Assembly (NCBI RefSeq): GCF_003286085.1
Contig: NW_020825343.1
Coordinates: 1,606,754 to 1,670,753, forward strand
Reading direction: 5' to 3'
Source of the DNA: Drosophila persimilis
Lineage: Eukaryota > Arthropoda > Insecta > Diptera > Drosophilidae
Length of the DNA: 64,000 bases
A program made the translations under genes and the position numbers. A model generated the notes under the pieces. That model searched no databases and had not been told where the DNA came from. It saw nothing but the letters and a program-made list of their open reading frames with translations. This document shows positions 42,001-52,202 of this stretch, piece by piece (within the stretch, counting starts at the first letter, position 1; each line of letters begins with the position of its first letter).

Positions 42001-45000
42001 ATCCTGCCAATCGATTGGCACTAGAAAAAAAGACATCGATTTCCTCACGATTTTCTCGGCTAAACAGCGGCCGATCGGGGCCTGGCATGTCTTTCCGTGA
42101 TCGGGAGAATCCTGCCAATCGATTGGCACTAGAAAAAAAGACATCTATGTCCTCACGATTTTCGCAAAAAATCATGATGTAACCATCATTGAATTTGCCA
42201 AAAATCGGCCTCATTTTCGTAGTCGAGATTTCGATGCCGATCGACTGTCTGGATCTCCCCGATCCTGGGCGAGTGGGTCCTGCACCGATCTGGCCCTATT
42301 TGTTTGAGATATAGCATTGCAAAGATTCTGGTTTTCACAAAATTAAAATACTGGTTTCTTCTGCAGGCTATATCTCGGTCAAACAGCGGCCGATCGGGGT
42401 GCGGCATGTCTTTTCGTGACCGAGAGAATCCTGCCAATCGATTGGCACTAGAAAAAAAGACATCTATGTCCTCACGATTTTCGCAAAAAATCATGATGTT
42501 AACCATCATTGAATTTGCCAAAAATCGGCCTCATTTTCGTAGTCGAGATTTCGATGCCGATCGACTGTCTGGATCTCCCCGATCCTGGGCGAGTGTCTGA
42601 GATATAGCATTCCAAAGATTCTGATTTTCACACCATTAAAATACTGGTTTCTTCTGCAGGCTATATCTCGGTCAAACAGCGGCCGATCGGGCCTGGCATG
42701 TCTTTTCGTGACCGAGAGAGTCCTCCCAACCGATTGGCACCAGAAAAAAGGACATCTATGTGCTCACGATTTTCGCAAAAAATCATGATGTAACCATCAT
42801 TGAATTTGCCAAAAATCGGCCTCATTTTCGAAGTCGAGATTTTGATGCCGATCGACTGTCTGGATCTCCCCGATCCTGGGCGAGTGGGTCCTGCACCGAT
42901 CTGGCCCCATTTGTCTGAGATATAGCATTCCAAAGATTCTGGTTTTCACACCATTAAAATACTGGTTTCTTCTGCAGGCTATATCTCGGCTAAACAGCGG
43001 CCGATCGGGGTGCGGCATGTCTTTTCGTGACCGAGAGAGTCCTCCCAACCGATTGGCACCAGAAAAAAGGACATCTATGTGCTCGCGATTTTCGCAAAAA
43101 ATCATGATGTAACCATCATTGAATTTGCCAAAAATCGGCCTCATTTTCGTAGTCGAGATTTCGATGCCGATCGACTGTCTGGATCTCCCCGATCCTGGGC
43201 GAGTGTCTGAGATATAGCATTCCAAAGATTCTGGTTTTCACAAAATTAAAATACTGGTTTCTTCTGCAGGCTATATCTCGGCTAAACAGCGGCCGATCGG
43301 GGCCTGGCATGTCTTTCCGTGATCGGGAGAATCCTGCCAATCGATTGGCACTAGAAAAAAAGACATCTATGTCCTCACGATTTTCGCAAAAAATCATGAT
43401 GTAACCATCATTGAATTTGCCAAAAATCGGCCTCATTTTCGTAGTCGAGATTTCGATGCCGATCGACTGTCTGGATCTCCCCGATCCTGGGCGAGTGGGT
43501 CCTGCACCGATCTGGCCCCATTTGTCTGAGATATAGCATTCCAAAGATTCTGATTTTCACACCATTAAAATACTGGTTTCTTCTGCAGGCTATATCTCGG
43601 CTAAACAGCGGCCGATCGGGGTGCGGCATGTCTTTTCGTGACCGAGAGAGTCCTCCCAACCGATTGGCACCAGAAAAAAGGACATCTATGTGCTCGCGAT
43701 TTTCGCAAAAAATCATGATGTAACCATCATTGAATTTGCCAAAAATCGGCCTCATTTTCGAAGTCGAGATTTTGATGCCGATCGACAGTCTGGATCCCCA
43801 TGATCCTGGGCGAGTGGGTCCTGCACCGATCTGGCCCTATTTGTCTGAGATATAGCCTTGCAAAGATTCTGGTTTTCACACCATTAAAATACTGGTTTCT
43901 TCTGCAGGCTATATCTCGGCTAAACAGCGGCCGATCGGGGTGCGGCATGTCTTTTCGTGATCGGGAGAATCCTGCCAATCGATTGGCACTAGAAAAAAGG
44001 ACATCTATGTCCTCACGATTTTCGCAAAAAATCATGATGTAACCATCATTGAATTTGCCAAAAATCGGCCTCATTTTCGAAGTCGAGATTTCGATGCCGA
44101 TCGACTGTCTGGATCCCCATGATCCTGGGCGAGTGGGTCCTGCACCGATCTCGCCCCATTTGTCTGAGATATAGCATTGCAAAGATTCTGGTTTTCACAC
44201 CATTAAAATACTGGTTTCTTCTGCAGGCTATATCTCGGCTAAACAGCGGCCGATCGGGGCCTGGCATGTCTTTTCGTGATCGGGAGAATCCTGCCAATCG
44301 ATTGGCACTAGAAAAAAGGACATCTATGTCCTCACGATTTTCGCAAAAAATCATGATGTAACCATCATTGAATTTGCCAAAAATCTGCCTCATTTTCGTA
44401 GTCGAGATTTCGATGCCGATCGACTGTCTGGATCTCCCCGATCCTGGGCGAGTGGGTCCTGCACCGATCTGGCCCTATTTGTCTGAGATATAGCATTGCA
44501 AAGATTCTGGTTTTCACACCATTAAAATACTGGTTTCTTCTGCAGGCTATATCTCGGCTAAACAGCGGCCGATCGGGGTGCGGCATGTCTTTTCGTGACC
44601 GAGAGAGTCCTCCCAACCGATTGGCACCAGAAAAAAGGACATCTATGTCCTCACGATTTTCGCAAAAAATCATGATGTAACCATCATTGAATTTGCCAAA
44701 AATAGGCCTCATTTTCGAAGTCGAGATTTTGATGCCGATCGACAGTCTGGATCCCCATGATCCTGGGCGAGTGGGTCCTGCACCGATCTCGCCCCATTTG
44801 TCTGAGATATAGCATTGCAAAGATTCTGGTTTTCACACCATTAAAATACTGGTTTCTTCTGCAGGCTATATCTCGGCTAAACAGCGGCCGATCGGGGCCT
44901 GGCATGTCTTTTCGTGATCGGGAGAATCCTGCCAATCGATTGGCACTAGAAAAAAGGACATCTGTGTCCTCACGATTTTCGCAAAAAATCATGATGTAAC

Positions 45001-47898
45001 CATCATTGAATTTGCCAAAAATCGGCCTCATTTTCGTAGTCGAGATTTCGATGCCGATCGACTGTCTGGATCTCCCCGATCCTGGGCGAGTGGGTCCTGC
45101 ACCGATCTCGCCCCATTTGTCTGAGATATAGCATTGCAAAGATTCTGGTTTTCACACCATTAAAATACTGGTTTCTTCTGCAGGCTATATCTCGGCTAAA
45201 CAGCGGCCGATCGGGGCCTGGCATGTCTTTTCGTGATCGGGAGAATCCTGCCAATCGATTGGCACTAGAAAAAAGGACATCTATGTCCTCACGATTTTCG
45301 CAAAAAATCATGATGTAACCATCATTGAATTTGCCAAAAATCGGCCTCATTTTCGTAGTCGAGATTTCGATGCCGATCGACTGTCTGGATCTCCCCGATC
45401 CTGGGCGAGTGGGTCCTGCACCGATCTGGCCCTATTTGTCTGAGATATAGTATTGCAAAGATTCTGGTTTTCACACCATTAAAATACTGGTTTCTTCTGC
45501 AGGCTATATCTCGGCTAAACAGCGGCCGATCGGGGTGCGGCATGTCTTTTCGTGACCGAGAGAGTCCTCCCAACCGATTGGCACCAGAAAAAAGGACATC
45601 TATGTGCTCACGATTTTCGCAAAAAATCATGATGTAACCATCATTGAATTTGCCAAAAATCGGCCTCATTTTCGTAGTCGAGATTTCGATGCCGATCGAC
45701 TGTCTGGATCTCCCCGATCCTGGGCGAGTGGGTCCTGCACCGATCTGGCCCCATTTGTCTGAGATATAGCATTCCAAAGATTCTGATTTTCACACCATTA
45801 AAATACTGGTTTCTTCTGCAGGCTATATCTCGGTCAAACAGCGGCCGATCGGGCCTGGCATGTCTTTTCGTGACCGAGAGAGTCCTCCCAACCGATTGGC
45901 ACCAGAAAAAAGGACATCTATGTGCTCACGATTTTCGCAAAAAATCATGATGTAACCATCATTGAATTTGCCAAAAATCGGCCTCATTTTCATAGTCGAG
46001 ATTTCGATGCCGATCGACAGGCTGGATCCTTGCGATCCTGGGACAGTCGGTCCTTCACCGATCTAGCCCTATTTGTCTGAGATATAGCCTTGCAAAGATT
46101 CTGGTTTTCACACCATTAAAATACTGGTTTCTTCTGCAGGCTATATCTCGGCTAAACAGCGGCCGATCGGGGCCTGGCATGTCTTTTCGTGATCGGGAGA
46201 ATTCTGCCAATCGATTGGCACTAGAAAAAAGGACATCTATGTCCTCACGATTTTCGCAAAAAATCAACCATCATTGAATTTGCCAAAAATCGGCCTCATT
46301 TTCATAGTCGAGATTTCGATGCCGATCGACAGGCTGGATCCTTGCGATCCTGGGACAGTCGGTCCTTCACCGATCTAGCCCTATTTGTCTGAGATATAGC
46401 CTTGCAAAGATTCTGGTTTTCACACCATTAAAATACTGGTTTCTTCTGCAGGCTATATCTCGGCTAAACAGCGGCCGATCGGGGTGCGGCATGTCTTTTC
46501 GTGATCGGGAGAATCCTGCCAATCGATTGGCACTAGAAAAAAGGACATCTATGTCCTCACGATTTTCGCAAAAAATCATGATGTAACCATCATTGAATTT
46601 GCCAAAAATCGGCCTCATTTTCATAGTCGAGATTTCGATGCCGATCGACAGGCTGGATCCTTGCGATCCTGGGACAGTCGGTCCTTCACCGATCTAGCCC
46701 TATTTGTCTGAGATATAGCCTTGCAAAGATTCTGGTTTTCACACCATTAAAATACTGGTTTCTTCTGCAGGCTATATCTCGGCTAAACAGCGGCCGATCG
46801 GGGTGCGGCATGTCTTTTCGTGATCGGGAGAATCCTGCCAATCGATCGACTGTCTGGATCTCCCCGATCCTGGGCGAGTGGGTCCTGCACCGATCTGGCC
46901 CCATTTGTCTGAGATATAGCCTTGCAAAGATTCTGGTTTTCACACCATTAAAATACTGGTTTCTTCTGCAGGCTATATCTCGGCTAAACAGCGGCCGATC
47001 GGGGCCTGGCATGTCTTTTCGTGATCGGGAGAATCCTGCCAATCGATTGGCACTAGAAAAAAGGACATCTGTGTCCTCACGATTTTCGCAAAAAATCATG
47101 ATGTAACCATCATTGAATTTGCCAAAAATCGGCCTCATTTTCGTAGTCGAGATTTCGATGCCGATCGACTGTCTGGATCTCCCCGATCCTGGGCGAGTGG
47201 GTCCTGCACCGATCTGGCCCTATTTGTCTGAGATATAGCATTGCAAAGATTCTGGTTTTCACACCATTAAAATACTGGTTTCTTCTGCAGGCTATATCTT
47301 GGCTAAACAGCGGCCGATCGGGGCGTGGCATGTCTTTTCGTGATCGGGAGAGTCTTGCCAATCGAATGGCACCGGAAAAAAGGACATCCATGTCCTCACG
47401 ATTTTCGCAAAAAATCATGATGTAACCATCATTGAATTTGCCAAAAATCGGCCTCATTTTCGTAGTCGAGATTTCGATGCCGATCGACTGTCTGGATCTC
47501 CCCGATCCTGGGCGAGTGGGTCCTGCACCGATCTGGCCCCATTTGTCTGAGATATAGCCCTGCAAAGATTCTGGTTTTCACACCATTAAAATACTGGTTT
47601 CTTCTGCAGGCTATATCTCGGTCAAACAGCGGCCGATCGGGGCCTGGCATGTCTTTTCGGGATCGGGAGAATCCTGCCAATCGATTGGCACTAGAAAAAA
47701 GGACATCTATGTCCTCACGATTTTCGCAAAAAATCATGATGTAACCATCATTGAATTTGCCAAAAATCGGCCTCATTTTCGTAGTCGAGATTTCGATGCC
47801 GATCGACTGTCTGGATCTCCATGATCCTGGGCGAGAGATCCTGAGATATAGCATTCCAAAGATTCTGATTTTCACACCATTAAAATACTGGTTTTTTC
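39022..47898. repeat. Tandem array of a 319-bp monomer (about 28 units)
   Basis: Using the word CATGTCTTT as a ruler, copies start at 39027, 39346, 39665, 39984, 40303, 40622, 40941, 41232, 41551, 41978, 42405, 42697, 43016, 43308, 43627, 43946, 44265, 44584, 44903, 45222, 45541, 45859, 46178, 46490, 46809, 47010, 47329 and 47648, with two extra partial copies at 41659 and 42086. The usual step is 319. Exceptions are 27-28 bp deletions (units ending at 41232, 42697, 43308), a 7-bp deletion (before 46490), a 118-bp deletion (before 47010) and 108-bp insertions. Units are very similar, so the array is young or homogenised. Each monomer carries several inverted repeats, including the perfect palindrome TGCCAATCGATTGGCA (39054-39069 in the first unit). 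I do not recognise the family; it behaves as satellite DNA in an intergenic position. Confidence 0.97.
41551..42404. repeat. Two tandem 427-bp composite units within the array
   Basis: The monomer plus a 108-bp partial copy (second ruler words at 41659 and 42086) occurs twice in succession, 427 bp apart. The 108-bp piece repeats the segment from TCTCGGCTAAACAGCGG to CCTCACGATTT. This indicates duplication of an already altered unit. Confidence 0.85.
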
Positions 47899-47994
47899 TG
47901 TACCGAAGGCAGAATTTATTTTGAAAAAATTCTAAAAAGCTATATAAGCTGTTACTATTCCACTTTAAATATGAAACTGGGCTGAAGACGCCGC
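47899..47994 (-). other. 3' UTR of the lipase gene
   Basis: About 95 nt between the lipase stop and the array edge. TTTATT at 47915-47920 is AATAAA on the - strand, placing cleavage at or inside the array boundary. Confidence 0.5.
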
Positions 47995-48082
47995 CTAGCG
48001 TCTCTTTTTAGCCAGCTTTGAGTTTATTCCTTTGCCGTAAGGTGGCGCTCCGTTAGTAGCCAAGAAAAAATAGGAGGTGGCG
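47995..48082 (-). CDS. Lipase exon 4 (C-terminus)
   Basis: After TTCTTGCAG: ATSYFFLATNGAPPYGKG and a basic tail LAKKRR, stop TAG 47995-47997. The SATxxYxLxTNxxPPYG pattern is typical of the family end. Confidence 0.82.
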
Positions 48083-49165
48083 CTGCAAGAAAATGTACTT
48101 TGAAAATTTGAACTGAAATTTCCGTTAATTCTCTCACCTGCGGCTAACCTGTTCTCCCATGAAAACCTCCTCAGAATCAACCATATTTTCAGATGCCGTT
48201 CCGCTCTGACTTGGCCTCGACCTAGCCTCCCGCAGGCAACTATCCACATGACGACTCTTGATGGCCTTCAAACTGCAGGGAATAGCTGGAAAGTTTCGGG
48301 GCATTCCTATGGACTCCGCGTAGAACATCACAGCTCTATTATGACTGCAGCTGTCTGGGAGGTAGGGGAAAGATGAATCGGTAAAAACGGAATGGGGAGA
48401 AGTCGCTTACAAGCTTCGCGAAGGAGCTTACTGGCAGCAATTAAGTCCACGTCCTCACAGCCCGGCTGCGGGGCGAATCCAAAGTTGGGATAAAAGTCCA
48501 CAGTTCCACGGGGTCTTATGTCGCCGAAGAGCGGGTAATCCGTATGAATAACATCCACAAACTGAGCTGCATTCGAGCGAAGACTGTCAACGGAGCGCTG
48601 GGTAAACAGGGGGAGCGCAGGATCGAGACCCGTAACCCTTCCCAGAGTTCCATTAAAGTAGTGGCCAATGCGGCCAGCTATGTGAGCCCCCAAGCTGTGT
48701 CCTACCACATGGACAGCAGCGGTGGGTATGCTGTGTCGGAGGAGGAACCTCTGCAGTTCCTTGGCCAGGGCCAGGGACACCTTTCCCACGGCAAATCGCG
48801 AGGTGGGATAGTCCAGACTGGCGGCAGGCGACCAGTCAGCCACCAGGACATTCTCATAGCCCTGGGAGCTGTACGCTTGGGGATTGGGCAGCGTTAGCAG
48901 TGGCATTAAAGGCTGAAACAGCCGGCTAGACCTCACCATTCCTCAGGGGTAGTATGGAGCCGTGCGACCGCGAGGCCAAGTAGCCGTGGACAATCAGCTT
49001 GACCGAGTCCACCGTTGCCACCTGGTCCACGCTCTGCAAGGGCAGCTCCGACGTGGGCCCCAGGTAATAGATGTTGCTCTGACTCACTAGGGAGTCCAGC
49101 AGCGCGGCATGAAGACCCCATAGCTGGCAGAAGAGGGGCACTAGGCAAAAGCTTGTCTTGACCAT
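47995..49165 (-). CDS. Secreted pancreatic-type (GHSLG) lipase family protein
   Basis: Four exons on the - strand: 48937-49165, 48411-48875, 48138-48354, 47995-48082, giving 332 residues, normal for the insect pancreatic-lipase-like family. It begins MVKTSFCLVPLFCQLWGLHA, a signal peptide. ATG 49165 has the strong context TAAACATGG, whereas upstream extension starts only at GTG. The nucleophile elbow is GHSLG (Ser137), the acid is in TGLDPALPLF (Asp161), and the catalytic His is probably His236 in SCSHNRAV. All three triad residues are present, so it is likely an active secreted lipid or ester hydrolase; substrate unknown. Introns are about 55-61 nt; the first uses acceptor CCCCAAG, supported by RNAYSSQGYENV across the junction. 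The last exon is supported by the family ending SATSYFFLATNGAPPYG. It is transcribed towards trio. Confidence 0.9.
48138..48354 (-). CDS. Lipase exon 3 (catalytic His region)
   Basis: Starts YSCSHNRAVMFYAES after TCCCAG and ends EVFMGEQVSR. Without the last splice the frame would stop at 48134; the GTGAGA donor is strong. Confidence 0.85.
48411..48875 (-). CDS. Lipase exon 2 (catalytic Ser and Asp)
   Basis: Starts AYSSQGYENVLVADW after CCCCAAG, contains GHSLG and TGLDPALPLF, and ends LLREA plus one base at GTAAGC. Confidence 0.9.
48937..49165 (-). CDS. Lipase exon 1 (signal peptide and N-terminus)
   Basis: From ATG 49165 to GTGAGG donor; ends HGSILPLRN plus one base (phase 1). Confidence 0.88.
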
Positions 49166-49224
49166 GTTTAGATTACTCCACGGAAAACGCACGAACGACT
49201 AGCAGCCCCTCCAGAGCTGCCCCG

Positions 49225-49232
49225 TTTATATA
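49225..49232 (-). promoter_or_regulatory. TATA box of the lipase gene
   Basis: TATATAAA on the - strand, about 60 nt upstream of ATG 49165. Expected start of transcription about 49200, where CTAGTCGTTCG lies. Typical of a strongly regulated, tissue-specific secreted enzyme. Confidence 0.7.
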
Positions 49233-49597
49233 GTCTATCATTGCATGCTGGAGGCATCGCATGTTAGACAAGTCGACCGATTAGTAAACATCTCCGGTGC
49301 CGCATGACGTACATACGTGTGGAGAGAGCTCCGCTCCGGTCTAGGCAGTACTCTCGATGTAATGGATACACATAACATTACTGTATTATCTAGGTATTAA
49401 GTAATTTTCCATAAATATTACACATACGAGTACACGCACAAGTTCGGGAATAAAGCTAGGCTAGGGTTAAAATGCATAAGAAAGCGAACACTCATCGACG
49501 CTGGAGGCTGTAGCGGGTTCTTGGCTTGGGGATCCCTGATTTACACGAAAAATGGCAGTTCCAATACAACACATAGCGGAACAGAGAGTATCATGGC
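49233..49597. other. Spacer between lipase promoter and fibrinogen-related gene
   Basis: About 365 nt that must hold the 3' UTR of the upstream - strand gene and upstream control of the lipase. No clear polyadenylation signal or other element was identified. Confidence 0.5.
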
Positions 49598-50348
49598 TTA
49601 GCGCCGGGCCTCCTCCTCGCCGATGGGGCGTATCATCATGCGGACCCTTTTCAGCGAGTAGTCCTTGCCCTGGAAGGTGTCCCAGAAGACACCCGATTCG
49701 CCGGCCTGGGCATAGTTCTGCTGGTGGTACTGCCCCATGATGTTGCTGGTGCCGCAGTTGTTGAACCAGCCGGCTCCATTGTGCTTCTGCGCGCAGTTGC
49801 AGTCGACGCAGTTGTCGTTGTCGCTGTCGACGGTGCTGAACTTGGCCCCGGCGTGGTAGGACAGGGAGTCCCCTGCCGAGGGACTCAAATCCGCCTGGAA
49901 CGGGCCCAGCAGGCTCAACGGGTACAGCTCCTTCTCGCTGCCGATGGCGAAGGTGGAGTAGCCCGCATAGGCCACATGCCCCTCGAAGTCCTCGAACACG
50001 ATCCGCAGCTCGTGGATGGCCGAAGAGGTCAGGGCGTGCAGTTTGTTCAGGCCAATGAAGAAGTCCCCGGCCAGATTGCCGAAGCCATCCTTGTAGTCCA
50101 GCCAGCCACGCTCGAAGTTGATCTCGTCGGAGCTCCGGTTGAGGATCACGGTCCAGTCGCCGTCGCAGGCCACATAGAAGGACTCCGACTCTGGGGTGAG
50201 CTGCAGCTTCAGTATGCCCTGCACCGACAGATAGTACTGCAGGCAGCTGGTGGGCGGACTCAAACGGGGATAGGCGGGGAAGGGAGCAGCTCCTGGTTGC
50301 CCGATGAGGTTGGGTGGAACCCTGCGATGCGACAGGCGACGCTGGCGG
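49598..50348 (-). CDS. Fibrinogen-related gene exon 5 (fibrinogen domain)
   Basis: A 751-nt terminal exon carrying RQRRLSHRR, a proline-rich hinge and the whole fibrinogen-like domain; stop TAA 49598-49600. Confidence 0.92.
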
Positions 50349-52202
50349 CTAATAGAGAAGGGGAAAGGGATCTGCGTTACACCCATGGAAGGAGTGCATT
50401 ATTCATTATTCTTTGCTTACTTGATTGCTTGAGTCAGCTTGAGGACATCCTCCTGCACCCCCCTCACACTCAGAGCCGTGGAGGTGAGCAGCGTGGCCAA
50501 GGCGTCCAAGCGATCCGTAACACTTAAATCATTGTTATTACCGAAACTCGAGTTTGGGAACGGAGCATCCTGCTGGGGAGCAGCCCGAACAACACGCGAC
50601 AGATCTGCGGTAAAGAGAGGAGTATTAGAGAGGGGTTTCCTTGCGGATAGCACAGAGTTAGCACAACACCAAGCACATTCGCCGCACAACATCGAGGTCA
50701 GCATGCAGGATTACCCTTCATCTTTCTGCGATTTCTTAGCTTTTGCTTCAACTCCCTAACTCTTCGGGGACCCAGGGTCAAGTCTGTTTCACCTTTTAGT
50801 TCGTCCAGGGTGCTGCGCGAGAGCCGCTGGATGTGCTCGAAGCTGTCCAGACGCTGCTGGAAGTTCAGTTGCTGGGCCTTCAGGGACTCCATGCGAGCGG
50901 CATTGCTGTCCACCAGCTGATCCAGTCTGCGAATAGCAAAACAATGAGTTTACAAGATTAGAATTTGCCAGCTGACAACAAAGCACAACAATCAGTACCA
51001 CTGCTCTCACTCGCACAATCTCTGCGACCGCATTTGACGACCTCTAATCGCCACAGAAGCTGTTCTAAGTAAGTCTCTCTATTTCAGTCAGTCTTTGTGT
51101 ACAACATTCTCTTTCGCTTTTAAAAATTCCGCTCGTTTATCAAGAAAACAGCAAAGCAAAGGAAAGAACTTGGCATTTGCTTCTTGCCATCGAAAACCAA
51201 TCGTAAATAAGAACCACAATTATAGACACAAAAGCCTTAAATATATTAACGAAACAGGCGGCGGCACAGCGAGTGCTGTTCAAACATGACCGAATTATAA
51301 ACACTCTGGTGTCTGGGGGGCTTTCGGCGGCGGCAGTGCGAAATCTCGCAGAAATTTCAGCAAAAAAAAAAAAAAAGATAATGTGTACATACAACAGTTT
51401 AATGGCCAGCAATTGCTGGGCAGCAGATGTTTTTGGGGCATTGCTTCATTCATGGATAATTGCTACCATCTCACTTGAGCATCATCATTAAAGATTGCTT
51501 GTTGAAGCATTGTTCTGCCAAATAAATCGCATTTGGGTGTCGGATTCGGTGGATTGACAACGAAACAATAAAAGAAGATGATAGTCCAACGTTTCCAATA
51601 GACGATGTTGTTTCTTGCTGTTTTGTTTTACCGGTTTTTTTCCCAAAAATATTTCATTACGTGCCCATCGATAAACCTGTTCGGGCCAGAGAGCTGGGGG
51701 CCCAAAGTCTACTCACTTCTTATCGATGACTTCCAGGCGATGGCGCTGGTCCTCGTCCAAGGTCGCCAAGATGCCCACTCGATCGTGCAAATTCGTCATC
51801 AGCTCCTTGTACTCGCAGCGGGGCGGAGTCGTTGTGCCACTCACGGGGCTGGCCTAAGGGCAGAAGGACAGAGGGGAAGAGTCAGTCACTTGGGCAAGAA
51901 AAAAAGCGGAAAAAAACCCCGGACAAAAGCAAACACACGAGGCCAGCGCATTGAACTTGCTGGAGCCAAACGAGACTTGCTGCCCAAAACCACCCGAGAC
52001 TAATTTTAAAATTTCTGAAGAGTCAGAAAGTGTAACGCACTCGGAAGTTGGTGCGCAGGCGCGACCGCACATGGGCTGGCGACAGTGTTGGAGGCGCTTG
52101 GGTCGTAGGTGGCTCCACCAGAGAGGAGCCGTCGCAGACACAGATCGCCGCCAAGAGGCAGGCGCAGGCGATGGCCATCGCTTCTAATTGGGGCCGCATC
52201 AT
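49598..52202 (-). CDS. Secreted fibrinogen-related protein with coiled coil
   Basis: Five exons on the - strand: 52041-52202, 51717-51853, 50715-50926, 50421-50604, 49598-50348; 481 residues. A signal peptide (MAIACACLLAAICVCDG near the start) is followed by a Thr/Pro-rich segment, then a predicted coiled coil at about residues 60-180 with LDQLV and LNFQQRLDSFEHIQ heptads. The C-terminal fibrinogen-like domain (about 264-474) begins SCLQYYLSVQGI, has the calcium loop STVDSDNDNC, CNCAQKHNGAGWFNNCG and a final LKRVRMMIRP. Such FReD proteins are secreted lectin-like or adhesion molecules acting in immunity or development; ligand unknown. Basic clusters RNRRKMK and RQRRLSHRR separate coil and globular domain. 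Start MM at 52202 is chosen because it gives the signal peptide; the second Met of the pair or the Met seven residues further on is also possible. Confidence 0.88.
50421..50604 (-). CDS. Fibrinogen-related gene exon 4
   Basis: DLSRVVRAAPQQDAPFP through LSVTDRLDALATLLTSTA to LKLTQAI; phase 2 donor GTAAGC. Confidence 0.82.
50715..50926 (-). CDS. Fibrinogen-related gene exon 3
   Basis: Coiled coil LDQLVDSNAARMESLKAQQ onward to RNRRKMK; phase 1 donor GTAATC. Separated from exon 2 by a 790-nt intron without visible genes. Confidence 0.82.
51717..51853 (-). CDS. Fibrinogen-related gene exon 2
   Basis: After CCCTTAG: ASPVSGTTTPPRCEYKEL, then LHDRVGILATLDEDQRHR, coiled coil; phase 2 at GTGAGT. Confidence 0.8.
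52041..52202 (-). CDS. Fibrinogen-related gene exon 1
   Basis: Signal peptide and Thr/Pro linker; ends RTNFR at GTGCGT, phase 0. Confidence 0.8.

Noticed and set aside
39127-47875. A family of tandem protein-coding genes
   Set aside because: Frames start and stop at the same monomer positions on both strands, shift by one base each unit, and have no recognisable domain.
39022-47898. CRISPR array
   Set aside because: Units are contiguous 319-bp repeats without short repeats and unique spacers, in an animal genome.
48544-48897. 117-codon + strand open frame
   Set aside because: Shadow of lipase exon 2 on the other strand.
49724-50527. 267-codon + strand open frame
   Set aside because: Shadow of the fibrinogen-domain exon on the other strand.
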